From assembly GCA_019217005.1 (NCBI GenBank), contig JAHBNG010000019.1, positions 95,646-159,645 on the forward strand: 64,000 bases of DNA, written 5' to 3'. A model generated the notes under the pieces. That model saw only the letters and a list, made by a program, of their open reading frames with translations, made no database searches and was not told where the DNA came from. Positions within the stretch are counted from its first letter, which is position 1; each line of letters begins with the position of its first letter. Of this stretch, positions 1-10,708 are shown in pieces. The position numbers and the translations under genes are program-made. Source of the stretch: Chloroflexi bacterium TSY. GTDB lineage: Bacteria; Chloroflexota; Anaerolineae; Caldilineales; Caldilineaceae.

Positions 1-1
1 G

Positions 2-910
2 TCGATTCACCATACACCGGTATTGACCAGCAGTGCGTTGAATGCCATGTGCGACGCCGAGATCTTTTTCAAATGCGACAACTTTCAAAAAGCTGGAGCC
101 TTCAAGATTCGGGGTGCGACGAATACTGTTCTCCTCCTATGTGAACAAGACGAAAAACCGACAGCAGTTGCCACCCATTCCTCAGGCAATCACGCAGCAG
201 CTGTTGCGCTTGCCGCCCGATCGCAGGGGCTGGCGGCCTATGTCGTCATGCCCAAGAATGCGCCCAGTATCAAGCAAGCAGCCGTTGCCGATTATGGTGC
301 GGAGATCATCTTTTGTGAACCAACCCTCGAAGCGCGTGAAACAGGTTTAGCAGAGGTGGTCGAGCGCACAGGAGCTGCCTTTATCCATCCTTACAACGAC
401 CCGCGTGTCATTGCGGGGCAAGGTACTGCTGCATTGGAATTGTTTGAGGATGTCTCTGGGTTGGACATGGTTTTGACGCCAGTGGGGGGTGGCGGCCTAC
501 TCTGCGGCACTGCACTCACAATGGCCGCCTTGTCGCCCGACACGCAGGTTCTAGCGGGAGAACCACAAGAAGCTGACGATGCATATCGTTCCCTTCAGGC
601 AGGCAAACTAATCCCCGTGGGTCAGACAAAGACCATCGCAGACGGTCTGCGCACCTCGTTGGGTAGCTTGACATTTGTCATTATTCAGAAGCACGTACGG
701 GAGATCTTGACCGTGAGCGAGGCAGAGATTGTGCAGGCCATGCGCCACATCTGGGAACGAATGAAGATCATTGTCGAACCGTCCTCTGCTGTTCCCTTCG
801 CTGCCTTGCTCAAGAATAAAGAGCAGTTTCGCGGCAAACGGGTTGGGATCATCCTAACGGGCGGCAACGTCGATGTAGAGGGGCTGCCATTCGCAAACTA
901 CCGACGATAG
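2..910 (+). CDS. Threonine/serine dehydratase-like PLP enzyme (5' truncated by window)
   Basis: This is a fold-type II PLP enzyme of the threonine dehydratase/serine racemase group, which deaminates or racemises Thr/Ser in the cytoplasm. The frame is open from base 2 and already reads IHHTPVLTSSALN, the conserved N-terminal motif, so the true start lies before the window. Seen: FKIRGA with the PLP-binding Lys, the SSGNHAAAVA phosphate/substrate loop, the GGGGL glycine loop and a C-terminal TGGNVD. There is no C-terminal ACT domain, so it is the short, catabolic or racemase-like form rather than feedback-regulated IlvA. Which of the two reactions it runs cannot be decided from sequence. Confidence 0.9.
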   Translation, partial: SIHHTPVLTSSALNAMCDAEIFFKCDNFQKAGAFKIRGATNTVLLLCEQDEKPTAVATHSSGNHAAAVALAARSQGLAAYVVMPKNAPSIKQAAVADYGAEIIFCEPTLEARETGLAEVVERTGAAFIHPYNDPRVIAGQGTAALELFEDVSGLDMVLTPVGGGGLLCGTALTMAALSPDTQVLAGEPQEADDAYRSLQAGKLIPVGQTKTIADGLRTSLGSLTFVIIQKHVREILTVSEAEIVQAMRHIWERMKIIVEPSSAVPFAALLKNKEQFRGKRVGIILTGGNVDVEGLPFANYRR

Positions 911-986
911 GAACTTTTCTGCTTCTACCGGATCCTGTGGTTAAAGATTGAATCAGCTACTACAACAGATTCAGATAGGACCGGAT

Positions 987-2030
987 TTACCCATCTACAA
1001 GCTCAGCCATGACTCTGACTGTGTTGATGTCTTGCGTTGCAATGTTCATCGTTGTAATTGGACTCTGTTTCCAGAGCGAGAGGCGCTCTTTGACGCGCTC
1101 TTTGGGGCCACAAAGGCTCACCTCATCCACCAATTCATCAGGAACGGCGGCTATGGCTTCTGCTTTTTTCCCAGCAAGATAGAGATCTTGAATGGTCTCG
1201 GCAGCTTCGTCAAATCCATAACGACGGACCAAATCGTTATAGAAGTTGCGTCCTTTGGCCCCCATGCCACCAACATAGAGCGCCAATCCCGGTTTAACCA
1301 TGTTGCGGCAAGCGTCCACATCATCACCTAAAACGACAGTGACCGTCGGCGCAATGTCAAAAGTATCCAGATTCTTACTTTGCCCGTTTGCAGTTGCTCT
1401 GGCAAACCCCGCTTCAATCTGCGCTTGATACGTTTCCGCATAAAAGCGAGGTGCAAAGAAGACAGGGAGCCAACCATCGGCGATTTCAGCCGTCAGCTGA
1501 ACGTTCTTCGGTCCAATCGCCGCCAAATAGATAGACAACTCTGCGCGTCCATGCAAGATGCTCTTGAGAGGCTTCCCCAATCCTGTTGCGTCATTGCCCA
1601 GATAAGGAATCTGGTATTGCGCTCCCTCATGGACCAAGGGTGCTTCGCGTGCCAGAATTTGACGCACAATCGATACATATTCACGCGTCCGCCCTAATGG
1701 CTTCCCATAGGGCACGCCGTGCCACCCCTCGACCACTTGTGGTCCCGACAAACCAAGCCCCAACAAGACTCGACCACCCGATAGCTGATCGAGCGTCATG
1801 GCTGTCATGGCTGTCATGGCTGGCGTGCGTGCAGGCATCTGCATAATGCCGGTTCCCAGCCGGATACTTTTTGTCTGTGCACCGATCCAGGTGAGGGGTG
1901 TAATACAATCGGACCCATATGCTTCAGCGGTCCAAATTGCATAATAGCCAAGCCGGTCAGCTTCTTGAATCGTCTCCATGGGCAACTTGATGGTTGCCCC
2001 CGAATAGCCTGTAATCAAACCGAGTCGCAT
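987..2030 (-). CDS. LLM-class F420-dependent oxidoreductase
   Basis: Luciferase-like monooxygenase family protein, about 347 residues, of the coenzyme-F420 (Mer/FGD-like) branch. Seen: N-terminal [11 protein letters not shown] beta strand, [11 protein letters not shown], the [20 protein letters not shown] segment and [23 protein letters not shown], all typical of F420-binding TIM barrels. An ATG exists 30 bases upstream, but AAAGGAG sits just ahead of the ATG at 2030, and this start avoids overlap with the upstream gene. A CofE homologue at 23.6 kb shows that the organism makes F420. The substrate is unknown. It lies 16 bases downstream of the L,D-transpeptidase gene on the same strand and may be co-transcribed with it. 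Confidence 0.88.
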   Translation of the reverse strand: MRLGLITGYSGATIKLPMETIQEADRLGYYAIWTAEAYGSDCITPLTWIGAQTKSIRLGTGIMQMPARTPAMTAMTAMTLDQLSGGRVLLGLGLSGPQVVEGWHGVPYGKPLGRTREYVSIVRQILAREAPLVHEGAQYQIPYLGNDATGLGKPLKSILHGRAELSIYLAAIGPKNVQLTAEIADGWLPVFFAPRFYAETYQAQIEAGFARATANGQSKNLDTFDIAPTVTVVLGDDVDACRNMVKPGLALYVGGMGAKGRNFYNDLVRRYGFDEAAETIQDLYLAGKKAEAIAAVPDELVDEVSLCGPKERVKERLSLWKQSPITTMNIATQDINTVRVMAELVDG

Positions 2031-2046
2031 TGGGGCGTTTGCTCCT

Positions 2047-2811
2047 TTAGTTATGTACAATCACGCGTGTTCCCGGATTATCTTTCGTGGGACGATACCA
2101 AACTGTCTCTCCATCCCAAACGGGTCCAGACCAATCAAAGAGCCACTTGGCATCAGCGTTCGTCATGTTGACACATCCATGGCTCATTGGGTTTCCGAAG
2201 TTGTTGTGCCAGTAGCTACCATGCAATGCATAATCTTCGAAGAAGTACATAACCCAACGCACGTTGGGTAAATTATAGTAGCTGCTTGTACCGGGTGTTC
2301 CACCGGACATAACCTGTTCCGAAACCTTCATCCGGATGCGAAATTCACCCGTTACAGTAGGATAATGCGGCAGGCCAGAGGAAATCAAAAAGGAGCGAAG
2401 CGGTTGTTCGCCTAAATAGGCTGTTAAGGATTGCTCTGCCAAATTGACACGAATCCATCGCTCATTTTCTGCCACATCGGGAAACTCAAAATCTGTGTTC
2501 TCGCTTTCTATTGGGGTAAAAGCAGTTGTTCGATGGTCAATATCAGCATCTAATGCCCGCTTGATCAAAGGACCAACCTGGGGTTGTGCAAATGGTAAGG
2601 GCGGACGAGGTATGTTATCGATAGAAATCAGGCTCGTACTCTCGTCTACATTGATTTGCGGCGTTTCTCTCAATTCATTATTCTTGATAGCACTCTGTGC
2701 TGCAACCGACAAAGTCGATGCAAGCACAAAAATAGCAAAAATTGTGATCGATAAAAAAGCTCGAAAAATAGATCTAGAAATAAATAGACAATGGATTTTC
2801 AATTTCTTCAC
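2047..2811 (-). CDS. L,D-transpeptidase (YkuD domain), exported
   Basis: Peptidoglycan cross-linking or remodelling enzyme acting outside the membrane. Residues 1-40 form a signal peptide or anchor (basic start, hydrophobic 17-38 ending SVAAQS). The YkuD domain occupies about 118-254: a [14 protein letters not shown] strand, H197 in LHGSYWH, and the catalytic SHGCVNM motif with Cys near 213. The frame starts with GTG at 2811, but AAGGAG abuts that codon; a TTG at 2802, eight bases behind the same Shine-Dalgarno, may be the real start. The 20-80 linker is Pro/Ser rich. Family assignment is firm; which cross-link it makes is not visible. Confidence 0.92.
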   Translation of the reverse strand: MKKLKIHCLFISRSIFRAFLSITIFAIFVLASTLSVAAQSAIKNNELRETPQINVDESTSLISIDNIPRPPLPFAQPQVGPLIKRALDADIDHRTTAFTPIESENTDFEFPDVAENERWIRVNLAEQSLTAYLGEQPLRSFLISSGLPHYPTVTGEFRIRMKVSEQVMSGGTPGTSSYYNLPNVRWVMYFFEDYALHGSYWHNNFGNPMSHGCVNMTNADAKWLFDWSGPVWDGETVWYRPTKDNPGTRVIVHN

Positions 2812-3190
2812 TCCTTAATAAACATATTGAGCAACGCTGCAATTTGCAAATAGCCCTCAGTATCGTATTGTGGTGTCCAGATATGTACACTTCAAATAAA
2901 TTCCGTATGCGGTTCGTATTGAAACGGTCCGAAATATAGTCTGAATTTTAACTCATTATCTGGGTTTTAGCCAAGACTCGAGAGGGCAAAGAGGTTTTAA
3001 AACTTATGAGGACAATTTCGCAAGGAATTGGAATCCAGCACCTTGAACTGCGCTGCAGAGTATATGGTGACTAGCAATGAATCAAGGTGGATGATATACT
3101 GCATATGTATTTATGCGGAGTATACCCAAATAAAGTTACACAAAATCGTGCAGTGGTTCTGTGTGCTTTCTTACTCAACCACCCAAATTA
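2812..3190. other. Intergenic stretch without recognised genes
   Basis: AT-rich 379 bases between the divergently read L,D-transpeptidase and the ISAzo13-like element. I see no coding region, tRNA or strong hairpin. It presumably contains the transpeptidase promoter. Confidence 0.5.
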
Positions 3191-4483
3191 GGCTAAACCA
3201 AAAAAATAAATAATTATACGCGAACGAGAGAATGGAGAGGGGGAATAAGGACAAACCATTTTTCTAAACCAGGTAAACGTTGGAAGCGTTGTTCCAAACG
3301 GTCCATCTCTTTCTGAGTGAGTTTGACGCCGGTCTCATAAAGAGTGGAATTCAGGTGAACGAAGGGTTGTAGTTGGTTAAAGCGAAAAGAACGGGCAAAA
3401 TTGAGAACGGTCTCAAGAGAATCGAGAGAGAACCGTTCCAGTGTTTTCAAGATGGCCCCAAACCCGTTCGATGGGGTTGTATTTACTGTGATAAGGAGGG
3501 TAGCAGGCGAGCTGAATAGAGAGACGATAGTGCTCAACAAACTGAGTGAGACGATACATAAACTGAGTCCGACGGGTATGATTTTCGGGACCATTATCCT
3601 GATTGATCACGAGGGTCTTGACGTGAGGAAAGTGTTCACGTACGCTTTCCCAAAATCAATCAGGCAGTCGACAATACAGTCACTCGTCACTTTCGACTGA
3701 GTCAAGTAAAGAAAGAGTTCCTTGGTTGAAGGGAGGTAAATGCCAAAGGAGTGACTTTCTCGGTCTTCTTATCTTGAAAGTCATGATCGAGCGCTTTGAC
3801 AACCACTCGACTTATCCCTTCTCTCGAGAAACGGTCAAGTAAAATCGTCGCTTTGGCATCCCAAGAGGCGCAGAACCGTCTCGTCTGCATCCGCTTCTTG
3901 ATTGATCTGATGAATTCTATCAAAGATCGCATCGGTCTCTGGGATCTTTTCACTGGTTGACTTTTTTTGACCCGGTTTGAGCCATAGCCTAACTCATTGA
4001 GCTTCAAGCGGATGGTCTCTTCGCCAGGCAATTCCTCATCTGTGTATCCTTTCTGCTCGATGAGCTGGGTACGCATTTCGGCGGCGGTTAGTCGAGTGTA
4101 CAATTGGGGTTCGAAGGTGGGATCGGTCTGGCTGAATTGATCGGCGATTTCAACCATATCGGCCAGTAAAGTGGGGATATGGTCTTCGGCTTTTGCGACC
4201 ACGTCGGTGGCTTTGGTCGACATAACAGAAGCCGCCTTCTAGTTCTTCCAGGGCTTTGGCTATCGTCGCCCGATTCCAGCCCAACTCTCGTTCTGCTTTC
4301 GTCGGACTCCCTTCGCATATCGTTTTGACCGTTTGGGCCATGAAGTGCCTTCTTTCGTATCCACTTAACATGGCCTTCGTCTCTTTCAAGACTTCAACCA
4401 TTTCTGGCGAGATTGTCATTTTTGCTCCTTTTGGAGAGCTAGTTTAACACCTTCTCGCGTATATTTTATTTTTTGGATTGGCC
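3191..4483 (-). mobile_element. ISAzo13-like insertion sequence, copy 1 (defective)
   Basis: The ends are imperfect inverted repeats: GGCTAAACCAAAAAAATAA on the left, and the complement of GGCCAATCCAAAAAATAAA on the right. The 3-bp direct repeat TTA flanks both ends (3188-3190 and 4484-4486). The element is nearly the same as the copy at 40372-41672 in inverse orientation, which has an intact gene. Insertion lies 10 bases upstream of the xylulokinase start, so it may have displaced that gene's promoter. Confidence 0.85.
3214..4419 (-). pseudogene. ISAzo13-like transposase, frameshifted
   Basis: The same protein as the intact 405-residue transposase at 40436-41653, but broken over at least four frames (pieces near 4419-4150, 4223-3702, 3610-3413 and 3594-3214). 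Several breaks are one- or few-base losses in short homopolymers compared with the intact copy. The DDE landmarks NQDNGPENHT and YHSKYNPIERVWGHLE are still readable. It should not give active transposase. Confidence 0.88.
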
Positions 4484-4496
4484 TTAGAGGAAAGCC

Positions 4497-5987
4497 ATGT
4501 CTTATTTGATTGGAATAGACGCGTCTACAACCGCCACAAAAGCCCTGCTTATTGACCAAAATGGTGATGTAATCGCCGTCGCTGCTACTGAATACAACTT
4601 TGAAACTCCACAACCACTTTGGAGTGAGCAGTCGCCCGATTTGTGGTGGAATGGAGCAGTCAATAGTATCCGGCAGATGATGGCAAAGAGTAACATTGAT
4701 CCAGGATCGATCAGTGGAATTGGATTGACGGGCCAAATGCATGGGTTAGTTCTGTTGGACAGAGCTGGAGAAGTGTTGCGCTCCTCGATCTTGTGGAATG
4801 ATCAGCGTACAGCCGCCCAATGTGATGAAATGCGCAAACGTATCGGTCAGAAACGCCTGATTCAGCGAACTGGTAACGATGCCCTGACTGGATTTACAGC
4901 CCCCAAATTGATCTGGGTGCGCGACAACGAACCCGAAATTTACGCCAAAGTACACCATATTCTGCTGCCCAAAGATTATGTCCGTTATAAACTCACTGGT
5001 GATATTGCGACGGATAAAGCTGGTGCAGCAGGTACGTCTCTCTTGGATTTGCGTACGCGGGATTGGGCTACTGATGTATTGAATGCCTTGGAGATTCCCC
5101 CTGAATGGTTGCCACCAACCCATGAAGGTCCAGAGGTGACGGGAACAATTTCCGCTGCCGCATCCGAAGCAACAGGATTACCGATTGGGATTCCCGTGAT
5201 TGGCGGAGGAGGGGATCAGGCCGCACAAGCGGTCGGCGTTGGTGCTGTGGAAGAAGGAATTGTTGCAGTAACGCTTGGCACGTCGGGTGTTGTCTTTGCC
5301 ACGGTCAACGAACCCTTTATCGAACCAGAAGGACGTCTACACGCTTTCTGTCACTCTGTCCCAGATCGCTGGCACTTGATGGGCGTGATGCTTTCGGCGG
5401 CTGGAAGTCTGCGCTGGTATCGCGATACGCTAGCCCCTGGCGTTGACTTTGACGATTTATTAGCTCCATGTATAGAGCTTTCATCAGGAAGCGAAGGGTT
5501 GCTCTTCTTGCCTTATCTAACTGGCGAGCGCACACCTTATCCCGATCCGCTTGCACGCGGGGCGTTTGTCGGTCTAACGGTACGCCACACACAACCTCAC
5601 ATGACGCGCTCAGTTTTGGAAGGTGTGGCTTTTGGTCTACGCGATAGTTTTGAGTTAATGAAGAATGTTGGTTTGTCAGCGATTACGCAGGTTCGCATCT
5701 CTGGCGGCGGTGCACGAAGTGCCTTATGGCGACAAATTATTGCCGACGTATTGAATAACGAGTTGGTAACCGTCAACACCACAGAAGGAGCGGCTTATGG
5801 TGCAGCATTGCTGGCTGGTGTTGGAGCTGGCGTATGGAAGAGCGTGGATGCCGCCTGTGCCGAGGCAATACAGATAACAGGAAACACAAGTCCTGAATTG
5901 GACAATGTCACTCGCTACGACGAATTGTACCGTTCTTATCAACAACTCTACCCTGCATTGACACCAACTTTTCATGAATTAACCTAA
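4497..5987 (+). CDS. xylB: Xylulokinase
   Basis: FGGY-family sugar kinase of 496 residues that phosphorylates D-xylulose to xylulose 5-phosphate for the pentose phosphate pathway. Seen: N-terminal ATPase loop GIDASTTATKALL, the GLTGQMHGLVLLD substrate region with LWNDQRT, VTLGTSGVVFA, the FGGY-type FLPYLTGERTPYPDP and the C-terminal RISGGGARSALWRQIIADVL. Length and motifs fit XylB best among FGGY kinases. No xylose isomerase or transporter is adjacent. An ISAzo13-like remnant ends just upstream. Confidence 0.92.
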   Translation: MSYLIGIDASTTATKALLIDQNGDVIAVAATEYNFETPQPLWSEQSPDLWWNGAVNSIRQMMAKSNIDPGSISGIGLTGQMHGLVLLDRAGEVLRSSILWNDQRTAAQCDEMRKRIGQKRLIQRTGNDALTGFTAPKLIWVRDNEPEIYAKVHHILLPKDYVRYKLTGDIATDKAGAAGTSLLDLRTRDWATDVLNALEIPPEWLPPTHEGPEVTGTISAAASEATGLPIGIPVIGGGGDQAAQAVGVGAVEEGIVAVTLGTSGVVFATVNEPFIEPEGRLHAFCHSVPDRWHLMGVMLSAAGSLRWYRDTLAPGVDFDDLLAPCIELSSGSEGLLFLPYLTGERTPYPDPLARGAFVGLTVRHTQPHMTRSVLEGVAFGLRDSFELMKNVGLSAITQVRISGGGARSALWRQIIADVLNNELVTVNTTEGAAYGAALLAGVGAGVWKSVDAACAEAIQITGNTSPELDNVTRYDELYRSYQQLYPALTPTFHELT

Positions 5988-6030
5988 ATTAGCCTGGAAA
6001 TTTGGAATACATTCATGGTCTCCATAATTA

Positions 6031-6110
6031 GAAGCGTGTCCCAAAGTGTGTAAATGCAGCCGATTCTCTGGCGAAGCGGCAGCCATTTACACACTATGTG
6101 GTACACACTC
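6031..6110. repeat. ~79-bp palindromic repeat (family R4), copy 1
   Basis: Starts GAAGCGTGTCCCAAAGTGTG and ends CACTATGTGGTACACACTC, forming imperfect inverted repeats around a core with CCGATTCTCTG. Flanking octamers CATAATTA and CATCATTG are alike at six of eight positions, suggesting a decayed 8-bp target duplication. Five further copies occur in this window. Confidence 0.75.
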
Positions 6111-6147
6111 CATCATTGGAGTTGGTATACCTTTGTGACCGACATAT

Positions 6148-6357
6148 TCATTCAGCATGTGTTGCCCGTTGTACAAAGCGCTTGGCTCCCCGGGCAAATT
6201 TCCGTCTTGGGAGCAAGATCCGTCGGCCACAGGTCAGACAGACCAATCCGATATCCGCACCGATGCGATCGATTTTCCATTGATTACCGCCACAGGGGTG
6301 TCGCTTGCGCATTTCGACTACATCATCGACGTAAAGTTTTTCATGAATTTCCATCAT
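6148..6357 (-). CDS. DUF951 domain protein
   Basis: Small basic protein of 69 residues matching the DUF951 family: [19 protein letters not shown], then [24 protein letters not shown]. Cys residues in HPCG and CLTCGR could bind a metal. The family is common in Firmicutes and Chloroflexota and its function is not established to my knowledge. The ATG at 6357 overlaps the stop of the upstream PIG-L gene (ATGA arrangement), indicating translational coupling. Confidence 0.85.
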   Translation of the reverse strand: MMEIHEKLYVDDVVEMRKRHPCGGNQWKIDRIGADIGLVCLTCGRRILLPRRKFARGAKRFVQRATHAE

Positions 6358-7193
6358 TCGATCCCTGAAAACAGATCGTTTTCCACATGGCCATCGGGGG
6401 CTGGATACGCACGTGTGAAACTTTCCTTCCGTAAAAAGTGTTGGCGTAGGAACGTAGGCAAAAAGCGTAAAAAACCGGGACCACCACTGAATTGACTAGC
6501 ATGAGCACGGCTGGCTGCGTCCTTACGGTCCAGGTAATTTGCAACATCAACGACTGCATGAACAGGCGTTTCCCACCGGCTAATCTCAACGAGATCAATG
6601 TCCTTGTTCCGTCCGACTGCTCGTGGATTCTGACCCATGAACGGCATAATGCGCACCATCAACTTCAAGATACGTTTGTCAAACACTGTGTAATAAAGTT
6701 TTTGTGGTCGATAAGAAGGGTCTTGCTCACACAATCGATGAAACGCCAATGTAGTCGCCTCACAGCAACGGATGTGATCTGGATGTCCGTAACCACCGAA
6801 TGGATCATGGGTCAGGACAACATCTGGTTGTAAACGAACCATGTAATCGACTAGTTGAGCCGTCAAGCTTTTGATTGGTTGCTGAATCAGTGCTTCGGAA
6901 TGAGTATTGTCAGGCGAACCACGCATTCCACTATCGCGATAAGGTAGTGACCAGATCGAGGTAATGCCTAGCGCAACGGCAGCGTTCGATAGCTCAGTTG
7001 CGCGAACCTGGGCCAACGTCTGTTGACCCTCTGTGTAGCGCTCATCCTCGACAGAACCTGCAATGCCATCTGTTGCAATAAGGACGTGTACATTTATGCC
7101 TTTGGCTGCATAACGAGCCAATGTCCCACCTGGACCGAAACTTTCGTCATCAGGGTGAGCAAATATTCCAAGTAGGGTATGACTGCGATTCAT
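6354..7193 (-). CDS. PIG-L family deacetylase (LmbE-like)
   Basis: Zinc-dependent N-acetylglucosaminyl deacetylase family, 279 residues. Seen: N-terminal [21 protein letters not shown] with the metal-binding HPDDE, a GHPDH second metal/catalytic motif and [12 protein letters not shown]. Members remove acetyl groups from GlcNAc conjugates (bacillithiol or mycothiol precursors, PI-glycans, antibiotics); the substrate here is unknown. It is divergent from the PIN/TRAM gene and coupled to DUF951. Confidence 0.88.
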   Translation of the reverse strand: MNRSHTLLGIFAHPDDESFGPGGTLARYAAKGINVHVLIATDGIAGSVEDERYTEGQQTLAQVRATELSNAAVALGITSIWSLPYRDSGMRGSPDNTHSEALIQQPIKSLTAQLVDYMVRLQPDVVLTHDPFGGYGHPDHIRCCEATTLAFHRLCEQDPSYRPQKLYYTVFDKRILKLMVRIMPFMGQNPRAVGRNKDIDLVEISRWETPVHAVVDVANYLDRKDAASRAHASQFSGGPGFLRFLPTFLRQHFLRKESFTRAYPAPDGHVENDLFSGIE

Positions 7194-7308
7194 TTTGATG
7201 TTGTTGGTAAATGCAGAGAGAGTAATTTATACACAATTTGGAAGACCACCCCTTGATCGTGTATTATGTTTAAATTATTGTTTATGTCATGATAGGAGAC
7301 GCCTTTTT

Positions 7309-8358
7309 ATGCGGCTCGGTCCGATTTTTCGTGTTCTTGGAACACTGGTCTATGGCTTTATCGGTTGGGAGCTAGGCGTTGCACTCGCACAAACGCGAGA
7401 GTTGACGCCAGATTCTATGCGAATTATTTTGTCTAGTGCATTGATTGGTGCGCTTCTTGGTTTTCTGTTGGCTCCTTGGTTGGTCATTGCACCAGCCCGA
7501 GCAGCACGGAATAGCCTTCGTCAAGTGCCAATCGAAGATCTAGTGACAGGAAGCGTTGGATTGATTGGTGGTCTAATTATTGCTGCGTTGCTTGTGGTTC
7601 CTGTTGCGCGACTCCCTACGCCATTTGGAACGATTTTGCCGTTTATTGGTGCCATCATCTTCGGTTATTTGGGAACAGCCGTTATGGTTCTGCGCAAGAA
7701 TGATCTGATTTCTCTGTTACGGGGGAACCCCAGAGAGATGATGACAAACATTGAACCTTCAAGGCTGTTACTTTTAGATACCAGCGTTATTATCGACGGA
7801 CGAATTGCGGACATTGCTGCAACTGGTTTCTTGTTAGCAAGAATGGCCGTGCCCCGTTTTGTCTTGAATGAGTTGCAACACATTGCCGATTCGTCAGATG
7901 TGCTACGTCGAAATCGTGGGCGGAGAGGGTTAGAGATGCTCGACCGCTTGCAACATGCTCCTGATATTGATATCGAATTCATTGATCGAGATGTCGGTGA
8001 TTCGACCCAAGTTGATGATAAACTCATTAATCTTGCGTTGGAAATCGATGCCGCCGTTGTGACGAATGATTACAATCTCAATCGTGTTGCACGCCTTCAA
8101 GGTGTAAAAATTCTGAATGTCAATGAACTAGCCAACGCCGTTAAATCGGTCTTTCTGCCAGGCGAAGAAATTCCACTCAAGATTATACAAGAAGGTAAGG
8201 AAGCAGGACAAGGCGTTGGATACCTGGAAGATGGAACCATGGTCGTAGTTGAAAATGGGCGGCGCTATGTAAATCAAGAAGTCTTGGTACAAGTGACCAA
8301 AATTTTACAAACAAATGCTGGCCGTCTCATTTTTGCAACGCCAGATATTGGAGTATAA
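7309..8358 (+). CDS. PIN/TRAM-domain membrane protein (YacL-like)
   Basis: About 349 residues: four hydrophobic helices in the first 120 residues, a PIN nuclease domain ([41 protein letters not shown]) at about 140-255, and a C-terminal TRAM RNA-binding domain ([18 protein letters not shown]). This is the YacL architecture, thought to be a membrane-bound RNase. The open frame begins at 7195, but GGAG ten bases before the ATG at 7309 and the family N-terminus support this start. It lies five bases upstream of cysS and probably forms an operon with cysS and rlmB, as yacL does in Firmicutes. Confidence 0.88.
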   Translation: MRLGPIFRVLGTLVYGFIGWELGVALAQTRELTPDSMRIILSSALIGALLGFLLAPWLVIAPARAARNSLRQVPIEDLVTGSVGLIGGLIIAALLVVPVARLPTPFGTILPFIGAIIFGYLGTAVMVLRKNDLISLLRGNPREMMTNIEPSRLLLLDTSVIIDGRIADIAATGFLLARMAVPRFVLNELQHIADSSDVLRRNRGRRGLEMLDRLQHAPDIDIEFIDRDVGDSTQVDDKLINLALEIDAAVVTNDYNLNRVARLQGVKILNVNELANAVKSVFLPGEEIPLKIIQEGKEAGQGVGYLEDGTMVVVENGRRYVNQEVLVQVTKILQTNAGRLIFATPDIGV

Positions 8359-8363
8359 GACCG

Positions 8364-9782
8364 ATGTCTTTAAGCATTTATAACACGCTAACACGCCAGA
8401 AAGAAGAATTTAAGCCCATCGAAAGCGGCAAGGTAAGCATGTATGTCTGTGGACCGACTGTCTATGCCGACGCTCATATTGGTCATGCCATGAGTTCGAT
8501 CATTTTCGATATGGTTCACCGCTATCTCGAATATCGTGACTTTGAGGTTTGTTACGCTATCAACTTCACCGATGTTGATGATAAGATCATTCGTCGCGCC
8601 CAAGAAGCAGGCAAAGATCCATTTGAATTAGCCAATCATTTTGCGAACAAATATTTAGTTCATCTCGAGCAACTGAATGTCCTTTCGGCTGATATTTATC
8701 CAAGGGTTACAGCCGAAATCGATACCATTATTCAGCTTATTCAAGAATTGGGCGAAGAAGGCTATGTTTACAATGTGGATGGGGATGTATATTTCCGCGT
8801 TCGGAATGACGATGATTATGGAAAGTTGAGCAATCGTTCGCTTGACGCAGCAGTGACAGGAACACGTGTTGAAGAGGACGGCCGTAAAGAATCTCCTCAC
8901 GATTTTGCGCTCTGGAAATCCGCCAAGCCAGATGAGCCGTTTTGGCCAAGCCCTTGGGGACCAGGTCGACCGGGTTGGCACATTGAGTGCTCTGCCATGT
9001 GCCTTAAGCATCTCGGTGAAACGATCGATATACATGGAGGTGGCAATGATCTCATTTTTCCTCACCATGAAAATGAAATTGCTCAAAGCGAGAGTGCCAC
9101 AGGCAAATCTTTCGCTCGCTATTGGATGCACAATGGGATGATGCAACTCTCGGGCGAAAAGATGAGCAAATCTCTTGGCAACGTTATTTTGATTGATGAA
9201 TATTTACAAGACCATACGCCAGATGCTCTCCGCCTGTTGATCTTTTCCGGTCACTATCGCAAACCAGTCATGTTCAGTGAAGAGGCCCTGTGCGGAGCCG
9301 AACGAAGCCTTGCGCGCTTGCAGGGTGGTTTACGGCCAGCAAGCGGGAACACAAGCACCGGTCCAGATGCTGACACATTGCGTGAGGCCACAGAACAAGC
9401 AAGGAACTCCTTCATTCAAGCAATGGATGACGATTTCAACACCAGTATTGCGTTGGCCTCCTTATTTGAGCTTGTACGTGCAATCAACACAGCACGAAGC
9501 GCGAACGTGAGTGGCCCGTTTTACCATGCAGCGCAAAAAACGCTGCGCGAACTGGCAGGAGTCCTTGGCTTAACACTTGAATCCTCTGACGCCACAGAAA
9601 GCTCATCTAGCATAGCAGCCAAGCCTTTTATCGATCTACTGATCCAGGTGCGGAGCGATTTGCGGGCAGCCAAACAGTGGGCACTGGCCGACCAGATTCG
9701 TGCTCAACTCAAAGAGCTTGGCGTTTCCTTAGAGGACAGCGCACAGGGTACAACTTGGCGGTTCGACGAATCCAATGAGTGA
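8364..9782 (+). CDS. cysS: Cysteinyl-tRNA synthetase
   Basis: Class I aminoacyl-tRNA synthetase charging tRNA-Cys, 472 residues, normal length. Seen: [19 protein letters not shown] with the zinc-ligand Cys and HIGH motif, [24 protein letters not shown] with further zinc ligand, [19 protein letters not shown], and KMSKSLGN. The C-terminal helical anticodon region follows. The stop overlaps the start of the downstream methyltransferase gene by eight bases. Confidence 0.97.
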   Translation: MSLSIYNTLTRQKEEFKPIESGKVSMYVCGPTVYADAHIGHAMSSIIFDMVHRYLEYRDFEVCYAINFTDVDDKIIRRAQEAGKDPFELANHFANKYLVHLEQLNVLSADIYPRVTAEIDTIIQLIQELGEEGYVYNVDGDVYFRVRNDDDYGKLSNRSLDAAVTGTRVEEDGRKESPHDFALWKSAKPDEPFWPSPWGPGRPGWHIECSAMCLKHLGETIDIHGGGNDLIFPHHENEIAQSESATGKSFARYWMHNGMMQLSGEKMSKSLGNVILIDEYLQDHTPDALRLLIFSGHYRKPVMFSEEALCGAERSLARLQGGLRPASGNTSTGPDADTLREATEQARNSFIQAMDDDFNTSIALASLFELVRAINTARSANVSGPFYHAAQKTLRELAGVLGLTLESSDATESSSSIAAKPFIDLLIQVRSDLRAAKQWALADQIRAQLKELGVSLEDSAQGTTWRFDESNE

Positions 9783-10545
9783 GTTAATTTACGGACGCCG
9801 AGCCGTCTTAGAGACATTGCGTGCTGCAAGACGACGCATCTATCGTCTTTGGTTTGAGGGTGATTCTTCTACCAGGCGAAACAGTAACAACTCCAAAGGG
9901 ATTCTTGCCCAGATTCGAAATAGTGCAGAAGTCGCTGGTATATCGATTCGGACGGTCAAAGATGGTCCATTTGAGCGTTTGGCCAGTCAGAATGCCAACG
10001 CCCAGAGTGTAGCGCTGGAAGTTGGCGAATATCCCTATGTCGACATTGACCAATGTCTTCAATTAGCCCAAAATCGTCAACAGTCTCCATTTCTCCTCAT
10101 TCTTGACCATCTTCAAGACCCCCAAAATCTTGGCACACTGATTCGAAGCGCTGATGCCATGGGTATACATGGTCTCGTCATTCCTGATCGTCGTTCTGCC
10201 CGCATCACACCGGCAGTCACCAATGCCAGCGCTGGTGCCGTTGAACATCTCTTGATTGCACAAGTTACCAATCTGAACCGGCTAATCGATACTTTGAAAT
10301 CAGCTAATATATGGGTTGGTGGATTAGATAACGATGAGAGTTCGCCGCTTTTGGGAGAAATCCCGCTGACTGGCGCCCTTGCAATCGTCGTCGGCAACGA
10401 GAACACTGGGCTTAGCCGCCTGACGCGTGAAAAGTGCGATTTCCTCATCCGGCTTCCCATGTACGGGCAGATAGAGAGTCTGAATGCAGCTGTGGCGGGC
10501 AGTATTGTGCTCTATACTGCGCAACAGGCAAGACAGAGAGGATAG
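9775..10545 (+). CDS. rlmB: 23S rRNA (guanosine-2'-O)-methyltransferase RlmB/TrmH family
   Basis: SpoU-class SAM-dependent 2'-O-ribose methyltransferase, 256 residues. It has an N-terminal substrate-binding domain ([12 protein letters not shown]) and a C-terminal trefoil-knot domain with motifs [32 protein letters not shown] and [21 protein letters not shown]. It overlaps cysS, and the cysS-rlmB order is conserved widely in bacteria, which favours RlmB over TrmH. Confidence 0.9.
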   Translation: MSELIYGRRAVLETLRAARRRIYRLWFEGDSSTRRNSNNSKGILAQIRNSAEVAGISIRTVKDGPFERLASQNANAQSVALEVGEYPYVDIDQCLQLAQNRQQSPFLLILDHLQDPQNLGTLIRSADAMGIHGLVIPDRRSARITPAVTNASAGAVEHLLIAQVTNLNRLIDTLKSANIWVGGLDNDESSPLLGEIPLTGALAIVVGNENTGLSRLTREKCDFLIRLPMYGQIESLNAAVAGSIVLYTAQQARQRG

Positions 10546-10577
10546 GCAACCCTTCTGATTATATAGAAGGAAAATGG

Positions 10578-10656
10578 GAGTGTGTCCCAAAGTGTGTAAA
10601 TGTAACCGATTCTCTGACTGAGCGATGTCCATGTACAGGCTTTGTGGTACACACTC
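10578..10656. repeat. R4 palindromic repeat, copy 2
   Basis: GAGTGTGTCCCAAAGTGTG at the left end and CTTTGTGGTACACACTC at the right end, with CGATTCTCTGACTGAGC in the core. Flanking octamers GAAAATGG and TAGAATGG agree at six of eight positions. It sits 33 bases after rlmB and could also act as a weak transcript end. Confidence 0.78.
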
Positions 10657-10708
10657 TAGAATGGTCAAATTTATTCTCATCGATGGCAGTGAAGAGTATA
10701 TGCTGGAT

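Noticed and set aside
1796..1822. 9-bp tandem repeat in the F420-dependent oxidoreductase gene (AMTAMTAMT)
   Set aside because: This segment (TPAMTAMT) is normally repetitive in the family; no expansion is needed to explain it.
4256..4447. 63-codon frame MAIVARFQ, also at 40408-40599
   Set aside because: Complement of the ISAzo13-like transposase start; present twice only because the element is.
10578..10656. R4 copies as simple terminators
   Set aside because: The hairpins lack T-tracts and occur with the same core sequence at six sites in both orientations, so they are better read as dispersed repeats.
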